NCBI GenBank assembly: GCA_002077045.2
Contig: KZ111142.1
Span: 1,731,151-1,795,150, forward strand
DNA length: 64,000 nt
Reading direction: 5' to 3'
Source: Rachicladosporium sp. CCFEE 5018
Lineage: Eukaryota > Ascomycota > Dothideomycetes > Cladosporiales > Cladosporiaceae
Under the pieces are notes generated by a model that saw only the letters and a list, made by a program, of their open reading frames with translations, ran no database searches and had not been told where the DNA came from. The position numbers and the translations under genes are program-made. Shown here piece by piece: positions 32,912 through 44,247 of the stretch. How positions within the stretch are numbered: position 1 is the first letter of the stretch; each line of letters begins with the position of its first letter.

Positions 32912-34315
32912 TCACTTACTATCCCTCGCCCACGGAGCCGCCGCATCCCATCGATGCGCCTCATCGCCCTCCACCCACGACTTGTCGGTATACCCCAAGT
33001 TATGCTTGACCTCGTCCACAAGCTTCGAAGGGCCCATGTTCTTCCCCCGATCGTCACTCAGCTTCACGGTCGACTTCCCATTCACCTCCGCTAACTTGAT
33101 GACGATATTCATCGGCACGCTCTTGTCATTAACAGAGAGGTGCCAGAAATCGTTCGTGAAGTAAGTCCCCACGCCAAAAGATGGGGTGAGTCCCGCGGCT
33201 TCGGTGGCCTGTTTGTACTCGATGCAGCGATCCACAGTCAAGGAGTCGGAGAATACGATAGTCTTCGAGTCCTTGATGCCACGGCCGTCGTAAAAGGTCT
33301 TCATCATCTGAATGAAGTCGAGAGGATTCCCGCTATCTTGCCGAACGCCCGTGAAGATTTTGGCGTAGGAGTCAGTAGTCCAGTCTTCGGTACTTTGTTC
33401 TGATGATGCATCTTCTCCGGCCGTTGGCGCCGGCTTCACGAAAGCCTTGAGGAACGATGGCGTGCCGAAAGTATCTGTAAGCGCGATGCTGAGCACGCCT
33501 CGGCCGAAGGTCATCGTCCAACGGCGAAGCGCTTCCTCATTTGCGTGGTCGTATTTGCCGGAGAGCGCGGCGATGCCCATGGTCCACTCGTGCGCGACAG
33601 TTCCGATTGGCAGCACGCCATACTTCTTCGCGAAGTGCACATTCGAGGTGCCTGTGAATTTGCCCGGCCAGCCCTCCTTCTCACCCCTTTTCTTTGCCTG
33701 CAGCAATCCTTGCATGACAAGATCGTGGGTGTGACAGTCTCGCCGCCGTCGACTGCCGAACTCACTGAAGCTACATCCACTCTCGAGCAGCTGAACGCCC
33801 TTGTGCTCGGCTTTCTCCACTTGGCCATTGTGGTTCCAGTCCTTGTCCACGAACTTGAAGTAGGCTTCGGAGCAGAGCGAAAGCAGCGGAATCTCGTACA
33901 AAATCGTCTCAACCCACAGACCTTGCACTCGAATGCTGATGTCGCCGAGCTGTCCATCCCCTTCTGATGAGCCGTGGACCGGATTGAATGATAAGTCAAC
34001 CTGTTCCGCAACCTTGAACCGGTACTGCTTGAGATACGCCAAGTAGTCCGCTCCAAGGTAGGGGCAAGTTGCTCCTAGCCATTCAATCTCATCGGTCGTC
34101 GCACGAAGATCACCCAGAAGCTTCACCTGATTCTGCAACCAAGTGAATGCAGCGCGATTGAACTGCATGTGTGTTGTCCGGTTGGTGAAGTTGTAAGATA
34201 CCTGCTCGTCAGGAAAGTGCTTGAGCACCGCGCACTGCATAGTCAGCTTGTAAAGATCCGTGTCGAGAATCGATGCAATGCCCTCGCGCACGCTGCCACT
34301 GTTGGTGGTCGCCAT
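32912..34315 (-). CDS. Nicotinate phosphoribosyltransferase, C3 copy
   Basis: Converts nicotinate and PRPP to nicotinate mononucleotide (with ATP hydrolysis) in the Preiss-Handler NAD salvage pathway; yeast Npt1 type. Single exon, 467 aa, typical length. The ATG at 34315 (MATTNSGSV) was chosen because the longer frame begins with TTG. Visible family blocks are DTDLYKLTMQ near the N-terminus, FTNRT, GTSNVHFAKKYGVLPIGTVAHEW, the PRPP-binding TGVRQDSGNP, and IVFSDSLTVD. Divergent from the Sym1/Mpv17 gene, with about 660 bases between. The C4 copy has 22 amino-acid differences (about 95% identity), including a cluster in the PAPTAGEDASSEQS loop. Confidence 0.95.
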   Translation of the reverse strand: MATTNSGSVREGIASILDTDLYKLTMQCAVLKHFPDEQVSYNFTNRTTHMQFNRAAFTWLQNQVKLLGDLRATTDEIEWLGATCPYLGADYLAYLKQYRFKVAEQVDLSFNPVHGSSEGDGQLGDISIRVQGLWVETILYEIPLLSLCSEAYFKFVDKDWNHNGQVEKAEHKGVQLLESGCSFSEFGSRRRRDCHTHDLVMQGLLQAKKRGEKEGWPGKFTGTSNVHFAKKYGVLPIGTVAHEWTMGIAALSGKYDHANEEALRRWTMTFGRGVLSIALTDTFGTPSFLKAFVKPAPTAGEDASSEQSTEDWTTDSYAKIFTGVRQDSGNPLDFIQMMKTFYDGRGIKDSKTIVFSDSLTVDRCIEYKQATEAAGLTPSFGVGTYFTNDFWHLSVNDKSVPMNIVIKLAEVNGKSTVKLSDDRGKNMGPSKLVDEVKHNLGYTDKSWVEGDEAHRWDAAAPWARDSK

Positions 34316-34975
34316 GTCGAAAGCCTTGACTCGTTCGTGGTCAACAACTCTATTGCGTAGAGATTGCAATCTGGAGGAGTAGATCAACTACAGTCCACAC
34401 ACCAAAGCACGCCAGTCGTGGTATAATGTAGGCTGGAACAGATCGGAATGTGAAATTGAAGTGTTATTGAGGTGTTGAGTGGTTACTCGATGATGAGGCA
34501 AACGAGCTTCTGTTGTAGTAGCCGGCCGTGCAACGTCTGACCGGTCCTAGAAGCTTCTGCCACCTACATGTACGTTCAAGCCAATATTTGTGTGAGCGCC
34601 GTATTGCACTCGCTAGCCGCTCCGTCCACAATATTTCTACTCGCTTGTTGAGCTTGCTATGCCTGTTTTATCATGGTGAAGCTCAGTAGAATGCGCGTGA
34701 ACTCAAACGCGACACGAGGCAGTCGCGATAGGGATCACGGATAATAATCCGGCTAAAAGCGATAAGAGGCCTCTATCAATGGCTTCGAAGACTGCGATGT
34801 TGCGTGCATTGAGCACACGTCTTCGGGCGGTGTATCGTTAGCCGCATCCACATCACTCACTCCATGCGACGCTAACGCAAGGACAATATTCTTCTGTTGA
34901 GCCTCATCTTCCTTCTGCGCCTCGAGAGTTTCTCACACCTGCGTACCTGCATATCGCCAACCTCATACCCCCAAG
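34316..34975. other. Divergent promoter region of NAPRTase and Sym1/Mpv17 (C3)
   Basis: About 660 bases, no gene. An inner stretch around 34700-34850 is highly conserved in C4 (50640-50770), with other parts carrying indels. Confidence 0.55.
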
Positions 34976-35644
34976 ATGGCGTTACGCTGGTGAGCGCTGC
35001 ATTTCCTTTCGCACAACTCGATCACTTACTAACAATGCCTCTTCTTGCAGGTACCAAGCCAAATCGGCCTCCCGCCCAATCCTCACCGCCGCCATCTCAA
35101 GCGCCGTCCTCTTCGGCACCGGCGACGCCATGGCCCAACACCTAGTCGAGAAGCGCGGCCTCAAAAACCACGACCTCGGCCGCACAACCCGCATGGTCCT
35201 CTACGGCGGCGCCGTCTTCGGTCCCGCAGCAACAAAGTGGTTCGGCTTCCTGCAGAACAAAGTCAAGATCCCCGGCCGGCCCAATCTCGAGATCGTCGCA
35301 AGAGTAGCTGCAGATCAGTGCTTGTTCGCGTCGACGAATCTATTCGTTTTCTTAAGCAGTATGGCGCTCATGGAGGGGACGGACCCGAGTAAGAAACTAG
35401 AGAGCACTTATTGGAATGCGTTGCAGAAGAATTGGATGGTTTGGCCGGCGGTGCAGTTCACGAATTTCAAGTTTGTGCCATTGGAGAGTCGGGTGTTGGT
35501 TGTGAACGTGGTGTCGCTGGGTACGCTCAACATGTGGCTAGTGGACATGGATTTAGACTGACCAATTGCACAGGCTGGAATTGCTACCTCAGCTTCCTGA
35601 ACAGCCAACCCGGCGGCGAAGCTCAGTACCCTCCTGACGTATGA
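34976..35644 (+). CDS. Sym1/Mpv17/PMP22 family membrane protein, C3 copy
   Basis: An inner-mitochondrial or peroxisomal membrane protein of the Mpv17/Sym1 family; proposed roles are channel activity and stress tolerance. Exons 34976-34989, 35051-35520 and 35574-35644, 184 aa. The first exon encodes only MALR and two bases of a Trp codon; splicing gives MALRWYQAKSASRP, the usual start. The family blocks are GTGDAMAQ, TRMVLYGGAVFGP, and the C-terminal KNWMVWPAVQFTNFKFVPLESRV followed by WNCYLSFLNS. Four hydrophobic segments are expected. The C4 copy is the same over the 131 residues compared in exon 2 despite nucleotide changes, indicating strong purifying selection. Confidence 0.93.
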
Positions 35645-35855
35645 ACGACTTGAGTTCCACTTACGACTCGCCCTCACAACCCTGCGCTCAGCCAGAGGAT
35701 GTGCCCAGACAGCACATCCACCCTGGATCATCTTCCAGCACGGAGGCAAGCGCTTCCAATTTCGGCGATTCGGGTGGCTCACGCGCATTTGTAGCGCGGA
35801 CTGGCGCCGGCGCGAGCACACAGCATCTGTAAACTAGTACAGGCACATCAACACT

Positions 35856-36352
35856 TCACGACGGCTGCTCAGACTTCGCGTTGGCTTTCTCATCCTCCTC
35901 GGGGGTCCGTGTTCGAAGCTGGAGGGCATGTATACCACCTTCAGCAGCAATCTCATCCTTAAGCAGAGCATAGACCATGCGATGCCGTGCAGGCTGCATT
36001 TTGGACTTGAAGGCTTCGGAGGTGACGAAGAGTCTGCGGGCCATAAGTGACTATACTATGTAGATAGAAGCTGTCGAATGCTGACCTGAAGTGCGTTTCC
36101 TTGGATGTACTGTCTGCCATTGCCTTGTGGTGTGCGTGCTTATGCGAGTCGTTGAAGATCTCGATCGATGTCGGGTTCAACGCGTCTCCGAGCTACGATT
36201 CGATCAGTATCCAGTCCAACTCGTTCACCGTCGTGCTTTCAATCAGGCTGTTCGTCTTACAGCCTCTGCCAATCGTTGACAGATAATGATAGACTGACTT
36301 TCTGCCGGATCGCATCCTCCATCGGCGTCTTCGATGCTGATGTGGAAGACAT
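35856..36352 (-). CDS. BolA family protein, C3 copy
   Basis: BolA-like proteins work with monothiol glutaredoxins in iron-sulfur cluster handling. Exons 36352-36299, 36192-36086 and 36033-35856 give 112 aa. Splicing yields MEDAIRQK, then PTSIEIFNDSHKHAHHKAM, then HFRLFVTSEAF and RHRMVYALLKDEI, which is the whole BolA fold with the conserved His residues. Introns are 106 and 52 bases. The C-terminal tail is charged. Converges on Sym1/Mpv17 (211 bases apart) and is divergent from the conserved 271-aa gene. The C4 copy differs by only a few residues (such as Asn-to-Lys before PTS and Lys-to-Glu after SEAF). Confidence 0.93.
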
Positions 36353-36605
36353 CGAACGACGCAGCGCAGATCGCGCAAGACTTCGGAACATACGAAATGT
36401 GCTATCGAGATGACAATGCTGATCGAGCCTTACTCAATTGAAATCGAAGAAGGTCGTTGCTTGCTTGTGGTCTCTCGAGTTCGAGGTCTGTCGGCTGCAC
36501 TTTCCTCATCAAAGCAGCTACGTCAATGCATGTGAATGCACACATCACAAACATCGACCTCCTACACGCTCTACCAGCATACCGACATGTGACCCTCCTC
36601 CCAAC

Positions 36606-37421
36606 ATGGCGCCCATCCGCCGCTACCTCCGCATAACGAAGTACTCTGTCCTCGAGCTGCGCATTTACCCCGACACCCCCTCCGACGCACCCTGGCTCCT
36701 CTCCAATGCCACCCAACCCTCCCCCGTTCTGCCCCGCATAGTTTCACTCATCCGGCCCAAGATCCTCCCCAAGTTGCGCGAAGAGAATGAGAATGCCAAG
36801 AAGAAGACAGGCAAGAAGAAGAAAGGAATCAGAGATGTGGCTGTTGGGGAGGACTTCGAGGTGGTGATGTTCTTGACTGAGATGGTGGGTAGGTATAGTC
36901 TGATTGCTAAGAAGAAGACGTTTGGGGATGGTGGGAAGGGGAGGCTGAAGGGTAATGGGGGGAAGCTGACGGGTTGGCTGGGTGGTGGTGGAGGGAGGGA
37001 GGAGCCGTTGGTCATGCGAGAGGATGATGAGGAGGACGTGAAGCTGGATGACATTGCGGAGGCTGACACGGTAGCGGAGAAGCGGAAGGCTGTTAACGGG
37101 GAGGGCGACGAGGATGAGCCGTACTTGCTGGGCTCGAGCGAGGATGAGGCGTTACCAGCTTCCAAACGGCTGAAGCGGGGACAAGCTGAAGTAGAGAACG
37201 GCGATGATGATGGTGCTAACGACGACAAAAAGAAATTGGCGCTCAACACCTCGTACGACGGCTTCAGCATCTACGGTCGAATACTGTGTCTGATCGTCAA
37301 GCGCAAGGGGAAGAAGACGCCTGCACATGCCAGCGCGCCAGCAGTTGCAGGAAGCCAGATGATGGAGAATTGGGTCAGTACGCAGGCTGCACAAGAGACT
37401 GGACTGGACGACGAAGACTGA
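36606..37421 (+). CDS. Conserved fungal protein of unknown function, 271 aa, C3 copy
   Basis: Single exon. It begins MAPIRRYLRITKYSVLELRIY, with a conserved-looking N-terminal third that includes VLPRI and a KKKTGKKKKG basic run, and ends in a hydrophobic IYGRILCLIVKRKGKK segment. The middle is highly charged (Glu/Asp stretches and a KRLKRG nuclear-type signal). I do not recognise the family with certainty. The start was chosen at 36606 because the in-frame extension upstream is shifted in the C4 copy whereas everything from this ATG on is colinear and exactly the same length (816 bases) in both. Nuclear location is likely from composition. Confidence 0.75.
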   Translation: MAPIRRYLRITKYSVLELRIYPDTPSDAPWLLSNATQPSPVLPRIVSLIRPKILPKLREENENAKKKTGKKKKGIRDVAVGEDFEVVMFLTEMVGRYSLIAKKKTFGDGGKGRLKGNGGKLTGWLGGGGGREEPLVMREDDEEDVKLDDIAEADTVAEKRKAVNGEGDEDEPYLLGSSEDEALPASKRLKRGQAEVENGDDDGANDDKKKLALNTSYDGFSIYGRILCLIVKRKGKKTPAHASAPAVAGSQMMENWVSTQAAQETGLDDED

Positions 37422-40400
37422 GAGGAAGCCCGAAGACAAGATGGTGCGTCCCGTATCGCATCGCCTCTCTGTCCCGGGAAAGATGGCGTTCTGCACTCGC
37501 GGACGTGCTCAAAATCTCGACGAGGCACCATGAGCCACAGCTCTGCCTTACCTTGTCAGATTCGCGTGTACGCCGCATCCTACTCGCGCCACAGCCACTT
37601 CTCCGGCCCATGCTTCCGAGCGATGCTGACCTCAGGCATCAGACGAGCCTTCCATGCACGCAATTCCGCGTGTAAGATGCAGGGGATCATGCAACAAGGC
37701 GGCTGATGCATCTGTTATGGCCTGAGATGTCAGCCTGGTGTCAGCAGAGTGTCAGCATTATTGCCTGCGGCAGCAATATAGATATGAGACGCCCACGACG
37801 CAGACGTGGGGGTTTCGTACGCGACGCGCCTCAATGCATGACATATTGGAGTCATGCGGTTCGCATGACGACTCGATCGGAAACGAATCAAGGAAGTGTG
37901 GTATATGTGATCATGAATATAGACATCGCGGTTCGCATGGTGAAGTCCTTGCAAGGCCTATGACCCGCATGTCGGAGCGGACTGCGAAGCCAAATGCCAG
38001 TCCTCGGAGGATGGTGATGTCAATTGCGGTAGTGTGGAGCTACGTCCGGTACCTGACGGCTGTCGGCCAGTAGATACGAACGTTTGTAGTGACTACCAGG
38101 AAGAACCTAGCACGATGAAAGCAAAAGCTACCAATATGACGAGCCAGGTCATCTTCGATCGTTACAGTATGCGGTCGTCAATATCGTATGTATATCTTCT
38201 GCCTGATGATATCCAGCACCACTCCGGGCGTTCGGTCCAACGCTGCCGATGAAGTGGGCCAACATTGATCGCACATCGTTATGAATCTGAAACGCGTCTA
38301 GGGAGTCGCGCACCAGCATGATCAACAGGGACTGCCGCGATGAAGATAATGCTCAATCACTCGGTTTCAGAGCGATGTTGAGTAGTACCGCCATTACTTG
38401 CGGTTCCTACCATCCGTGACCATCTTCGGTGTACGTTCCGTGGGTTGACCGCCCATTCGTGTCGGCTCTCCTTCCTTGGTCAAGACCCGGCCTGCAAGCG
38501 AAAGGAGTTCACGCCAACGAGGGCACTTCTTCGGCAGCCGTCAGACACGTGGCCGTATGCACGGTAACGGGACGCTAGGTCTGCACGATGGAACTTGGGT
38601 GCGTGGGTCTGCACGATTAGTGAGCGCGATCGTGTCAGGACCGCGGCATCTCGTCAAGCGAAGTCAGCAGACTCTGCTCCTACACGCGTCGTCAATCGAC
38701 TCGGGATCCTAAACGTGCTCACTGAGAGCACGATACTACGAAAGACTGCCACACCAAGGGTTGGCGCCGTGTCGCCAGCTCCGAGTAGCTTTCAGAGGAG
38801 AAGCTCTAATTCGAGCGCAGGATTGGCGTGGCGTTTTCTCCCGAAGCTTCTCGCGTTGTTCGACGTTTAACCCTGGCTAGCTCCAGGTACTGTGAACGGC
38901 GTCGGTGCGCATCGCAGTCACACCGCCAATGTAATTTGCCACTGGCGAGCCACACCTAGCGGAGTCGTGTTGCGCGTTGATCATACCGACGATGAAACAG
39001 TGGATCGCAGTTGTGTTATTTGCCGATATTGCGCGAGCAGCGAGTGAAGTGCGCAACAGACTGAGCATGTTTGTGAAGGTTGCTGACTCCGCGATACGAT
39101 ACGGCGAAGCTCGCTCTCACCGCCGTGTACCTGGCGGGAAGTCTATCTTCGGCGCCCAGGAACGCTCTACCGTGTTCTGCCTTTCAAGCACAACTCTCCT
39201 TTCTGCCGTACCTTGTACCTTTTACAGCTAGCTTCGCACTGCACACCGGTATCACACCGGCAATGTCCTCTGAGAGACTTAAAACTGACCAGCCACCATG
39301 GCGTGTTTGCACATCAGTGCTCGCAGTATGCCTTGAAGGCGTTCCTGGACCGTGATCAAGCACACCGACTTGTCGACGAATGCCATGAACAACGGCCAGC
39401 ACCTAGTGTCAATGCGCGCGTCAGGGCCAGGTGAAACATGGCAGCTCTAGCTCGGCGCTGGGCAAAAGTCCGACAAACTCGCAGCGAGGTGTTGTCGTAA
39501 TGGTGTCATGCGGTACTTCTCCGTACACCACATTGCGCGGCAGACCCATGTTCAGCCCTGTGCCGCACGTCGCGCTACCCACTCGCTTCCGACTCATCTG
39601 TGCGTCTGCTGCAGTCATGTTACCAGTTTTAGCTTCGGCCGCAATTGCCTTTTCTCCTTTTCCCAGGCAGCGGTGTCGTGGGAAGGCACACGCTTCACGG
39701 CGAGGCCGCGGATCGTGGTCACCTCCTTGTGCGTTAGCTTATTAGCGGTTGCCTTGGTCTTGCATCATGGGAAATGACAGCGGGTGTCGTACGTTGCTGA
39801 CGTTTGCATATGTATATGTTCGAGGCTGCCGTCTCTTCACTCTTTGGTTTCCCAATCGTCGTATCACCAATCCTCTAATTCTCAGTCGCTCTCTACTGCC
39901 GTGCTCTACATCAACGCAACTCGACCACAGGTACAAACCCTCAACATCATCGGCACCCACCCGCGAAAAACATTGATACCCGCTGTCTGTTCATCTGAGT
40001 CGGATCTCCAAGTAGAAGAATACTTGATCTCTCTCGATCAAGTCACCACCCAGTAACCATGCCTGGCGTACGAATTCCTCCATGTCCTGGCCCGCCGCCA
40101 ACAAGACCTCTGCCTCCAGTCCCGACGAGGTGAGCCAGGCCCAGGTTCCTCGAGAAGTGCCTTTCCATACAATATCAACGAACAGCGTCGACGAATATCT
40201 CATCGCAAACACACCACGATCCCTTCGAACATGACTTTCGACGTACATCATCATTGCCTTGCTAGATCACCACTACGGACAACATGACGATCACCAAGCG
40301 ATGCAAGCGGCTGGCTTAATTTATCTCGCGTCTCATCCCACGTCGTCTGACTCATACATCATCGACTGGGATACTGGATCGAATCTCGACACCCGTGTCA

Positions 40401-41221
40401 TCTGGTCATGCGCAGGCACACATCCTTGAAACCAGGCATGAATACGGACATGTCTTGCCTTTAGCGAGCATGCCATTCACCGCTGCTTTATCCGAGGCAC
40501 AGCAATCTGCAGCTGATCCCGGAGAGAACGCCATTCTCGTCTATCTTCATGACGACAATTGCGAGACACCCCCTCACCGGACCTGCGTCCGGTCTCCTAC
40601 CTTGCAACACGGCTCGCTGGACGACGCCAACACATCATACCTGCTCGGCACCACTTTTTTGAGCAATTGGGCTACAGCACATTTGTAATACTATATCGAA
40701 GCGTTCTACCCGCATGGCTGCTGCGTTTGGGATTTGTTTGCGAAGCGGGTTTGCGTTTGATATTGAAGCTCCGGCAATGGGACATGACACTGCTGGAGTT
40801 TGTTGGATTAGGGATGTACATTTGGATATATACCCCTGGCTGCTGCAGATGGTGCGCGCCTAGTCTGTAGTGTATTGATAGCATGAAGGAGATTGTATGA
40901 GCACAATGCTTCGCCACACATATCTATTCTCACCTGTGCACCTGCGTGTTCAGTAATGCAAGCGCCTCTTGATTGTTGGCCTCATCGACAATGACAATGT
41001 AGCATGTTATCATCCAGTGATCTCCAGCTTTCAACAGTCGTTATGTATCGACAGTCTCTCCATTGAACCTTCCGTCTGCAATGTACCTGACATGTAGCTC
41101 TTGGCGTTTGAGCTATCCGAAGTCAAACCCAGGTTAGCAGAAACATCAAACATACGGCCTTGAGCATTCAATACAGCAATGCCGAGAACACGTTGAGACA
41201 TCGATAGAGGCACATGGCTTG
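37422..41221. other. Long region without a recognised gene (C3)
   Basis: About 3.8 kb between the 271-aa gene and the Zn2Cys6 regulator. No domain-bearing frame was found. Its copy in C4 is 44248-48062. One small frame, 39991-40254 minus, is open in both copies and is listed separately. The right end must hold the regulator's promoter. Confidence 0.5.
39991..40254 (-). CDS. Possible small protein of 87 aa, C3 copy
   Basis: A frame beginning ATGATGATG and open for 87 codons in both homeologs. The copies differ at five bases in 264, three of them amino-acid-changing (Arg/Thr, Asp/Glu, Glu/Lys), and no indels, whereas flanking sequence has indels. The product contains RYSSTLFVDIVWKGTSRGTW and an amphipathic C-terminal half. 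No family recognised. It could be an exon of a larger gene. Confidence 0.35.
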   Translation of the reverse strand: MMMYVESHVRRDRGVFAMRYSSTLFVDIVWKGTSRGTWAWLTSSGLEAEVLLAAGQDMEEFVRQAWLLGGDLIERDQVFFYLEIRLR

Positions 41222-43380
41222 ATGGCGCAACGCTCGCGGACTGGATGGTATTTATTTCTCCGCTCCCATTCCTGAAACCCATCCGGCTAACCTTCCACGC
41301 AGTCTCACCTGCCGACAGAGGAAGGTATGCGCGCCAACGACTGTGGGCCCCAGCACTGCTGCTGGTCATCTTCTGTAGCCTTTGAGCTTGACTGATAATA
41401 GCTGAAATGCTCCGAAGACCGTCCCATCTGTGCGCAATGTGCCAAAGGCAACCGAGCATGTCTTGCCAGCCAGCGCATCACGTTTCGGCACCAGCAGAAC
41501 CCTTCCATGAACGGGGATCCGAAGCTGAGTGAAAATCTGAAGAGCTTCTATGGGTACAAGGAGACGTTCCGGCAGGACACTACCTGGGTGGCGGTGCCGG
41601 CGGAGTTGCATTTCGTGCATACGAATAATCCGTTCGAGGATGAGGTTGGCAAACGAGAGGAAGGAGTGCAAGGGCAGCGAGCTGATGGTGGAGGGCTGGA
41701 GCAGCGGGCGAGCGTACGAGGGCTAGGGGAGCAGTCATCACACACGACGTACCCGAGCTATGCAACGCACGGGCTGGAAGCGTTAAGTGCTGTCGCGAGT
41801 CGGGACGAGTACCACTACGCTCCGCCGCCAGCGACGATGGCGGCCGAAGGTTCACTGCCAGCGACGCAGAGCCGTGATGTAGAGCTGGCACGACCTCCGT
41901 CCGCCAAGCCGCCATCGAGGACGAATATCGACCCTCAGCTTCACTCTTCGCCTGTATCGTATCACAGCCCGACCAACGTACGTACGTCGTCGAGAAGCTC
42001 GTTCAGGGATACCAGCTTACCGTTTCCAAGGACACTGGACCCTCAGACCCAGCGGAAAGCTGAGATCGCTTTCTTGCTTCGAGACTTTTCGGAGCGCGCC
42101 GGTGCATGGATGGACTTGTTCGAGCTCGGGCAGTTCTTCGCTATGCAAGTACCAATCATGGCGAAGCAGACCCCGCTCCTGCTCTATTCATGCGTTGCGC
42201 TGTCGGCCAAATGCCTAGCGCGAGTGAACGGGAGGAAGCCGGTCATGGGAGGGCAGATCTGTCCACGGCGAAGAAGTGGTATAGAGATGTGGCCAGGCTC
42301 GCCACTCCCAGTGGAAGGATGGGTGACAAAAGCTCGAGAGTTCTACGATCTGGCAGTATCACTTATACGACATGCACTGGCGGGTGCGCCACGACCGCCA
42401 ACTATTTTAACTGTTATCGAAAATGACTTCGACACCAAGGTCGGCCCATTGCCCAGTACGGAGTCTGACGAGCTTGTTGCCGCGATCGCGGTACTGTGCG
42501 TGTATGAGTTCCTTGACGCTTCAACCCCAGAGTGGAGTCAGCACCTCGATGGCGCGAAAAGTCTCTTCGAACTCGCTCAAGACAGGATGGTGCCGTTGAC
42601 GCTACCGCCTTCGCCTATGAGCCTACCCAAGGACCTTGAACTTCTCCTCAACAGCGGCGTTTCTGACATCGCCCGCACATCACCCAGGAAAGGACCAAGC
42701 AAAGGCCGGACAGCAGTCTTCTGGAATGTAGCGCGACAGGACATGCTCTCGGCTTTCATCAACAAAGGTACGACTCGGCTAGAGGCAGACGATCTCGTTA
42801 CCTGGAAGCTCGCTGGTCTCAAGGTTGCGCCAGATGGCCTCATCTACCCCAGCAATCCTACACATCCCAGCTATGTACCTCAGTGTGCCATGGCTGACGA
42901 TCTCGTCTGCAACACACTCATATGGCTGCAGATGAAGATCACTAATTTCATCGCAGCGACTGGTCAGAAGGCAATGCAAGAGCACGAATACGTCAATCAA
43001 TGGCATGACCTTGACCACCAGCTCAGACACTGGCATGATGGTCTCCCGGACTCCTTTCGTCCGACAGTGGTCCAGTCAGCAAGATCCGATGGTCTCGAAG
43101 AGCATTGGTATGCTCGCTCCATGTGCGCGAGCGCTATGCAGCACTATCACCTTGTCTGCATCACACTCCTGAACTGTGCGCCTCGCGAGACTCTGCCGAG
43201 TACTACTCGTTCACGCAACGGTACCATGGATCTAGACACAGTAGTATCAGGCAGCAGGTCCTCCGCTGAGATGCCGCTGCATAGCATCGCAGCGGAGAGA
43301 GAGCAAGCTGCAGTCAAGCATGCGAAGCAGATCGTATTCATCGATCTCGCTCGCGCAGATGAGGCGGCTAGGATTCATGC
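41222..43380 (+). CDS. Zn(II)2Cys6 fungal transcription factor, 3' end lost in gap, C3 copy
   Basis: A DNA-binding regulator of the fungal binuclear-cluster class. Exons 41222-41247, 41304-41325 and 41402 onward. The zinc cluster is assembled from three exons: RTGC / LTCRQRK / LKCSEDRPICAQC followed by KGNRAC, giving the six-cysteine pattern. The two first exons are only 26 and 22 bases long, so simple frame searches miss the domain and begin at MNGDPKLS (41507). The middle region resembles the fungal-specific regulatory domain of such factors, with hydrophobic helices such as TPLLLYSCVALSAKCLAR. The gap cuts it after DEAARIH, about 670 residues in. The exact ATG is uncertain; 41222 is the nearest in frame. 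Its target genes are unknown. Confidence 0.85.
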
Positions 43381-43480
43381 NNNNNNNNNNNNNNNNNNNN
43401 NNNNNNNNNNNNNNNNNNNNNNNNNNNNNNNNNNNNNNNNNNNNNNNNNNNNNNNNNNNNNNNNNNNNNNNNNNNNNNNN
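43381..43480. other. Assembly gap, 100 N (C3/C4), at the axis of the inverted repeat
   Basis: Both flanks lie inside copies of the same Zn2Cys6 gene, pointing at each other. C4 begins at the counterpart of 41980, so C3 extends 1.4 kb beyond the shared part. The C4 edge coincides with a short ACGT repeat in C3 (41976-41987). Confidence 0.98.
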
Positions 43481-44247
43481 TACGTTGGTCGGGCTGTGAT
43501 ACGATACAGGCGAAGAGTGAAGCTGAGGGTCGATATTCGTCCTCGATGGCGGCTTGGCGGACGGAGGTCGTGCCAGCTCTGCATCGCGGCTCTGCGTCGC
43601 TGGCAGTGAACCTTCGGCCGCCATCGTCGATGGCGGCGGAGCGTAGTGGTACTCGTCCCGACTCGCGACAGCACTTAACGCTTCCAGCCCGTGCGTTGCA
43701 TAGCTCGGGTACGTCGCGTGTGATGACTGCTCCCCTAGCCCTCGTACGCTCGCCCGCTGCTCCAGCCCTCCAGCATCAGCTCGCTGCCCTTGCACTCCTT
43801 CCTCTCGTTTGCCAACCTCATCCTCGAACGGATTGTTCGTATGCACGAAATGCAACTCCGCCGGCACCGCCACCCAGGTAGTCTCCTGCCGGAACGTCTC
43901 CTTGTACCCATAGAAGCTCTTCAGATTTTCACTCAGCTTCGGATCCCCGTTCATGGAAGGATTCTGCTGGTGCCGAAACGTGATGCGCTGGCTGGCAAGA
44001 CATGCTCGGTTGCCTTTGGCACATTGCGCACAGATGGGACGGTCTTCGGAGCATTTCAGCTATCAACAGCGTATCAGTCATGCTCGAAGGCTACAGAAGA
44101 TGACCAGCAGCAGTGCTGGGGCCCACACTCGTTGGCGCGCATACCTTCCTCTGTCGGCAGGTGAGACTGCGTGGAAGGTTAGCCGGATGGGTTTCAGGAA
44201 TGGGAGCGGAGAAATAAATACCACCCAGTCCGCGAGCGTTGCGCCAT
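43481..44247 (-). CDS. Zn(II)2Cys6 transcription factor, 5' part only, C4 copy
   Basis: Counterpart of 41222-41980 on the other strand: exons 44247-44222, 44166-44145 and 44059 to the contig edge at 43481. The zinc-cluster cysteines and the two micro-exons are kept. The exon 1 donor-proximal Gly codon is GGG, not GGA. Intron 2 is 85 bases here versus 76 in C3. There are a few replacements downstream (such as Asp to Glu in RQ-D-TTW). The rest is missing. Confidence 0.85.

Larger units (their letters stand above)
23300..41980 (+). repeat. Left arm of a large inverted repeat (C3)
   Basis: 23300 pairs with 56781 and 41980 with 43481 on the opposite strand. Arm lengths are 18681 and 13301 bases. 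The difference is almost entirely the 5400-base block 24865-30264, which is missing from the right arm. Gene order and exon structure are otherwise the same. Confidence 0.95.
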
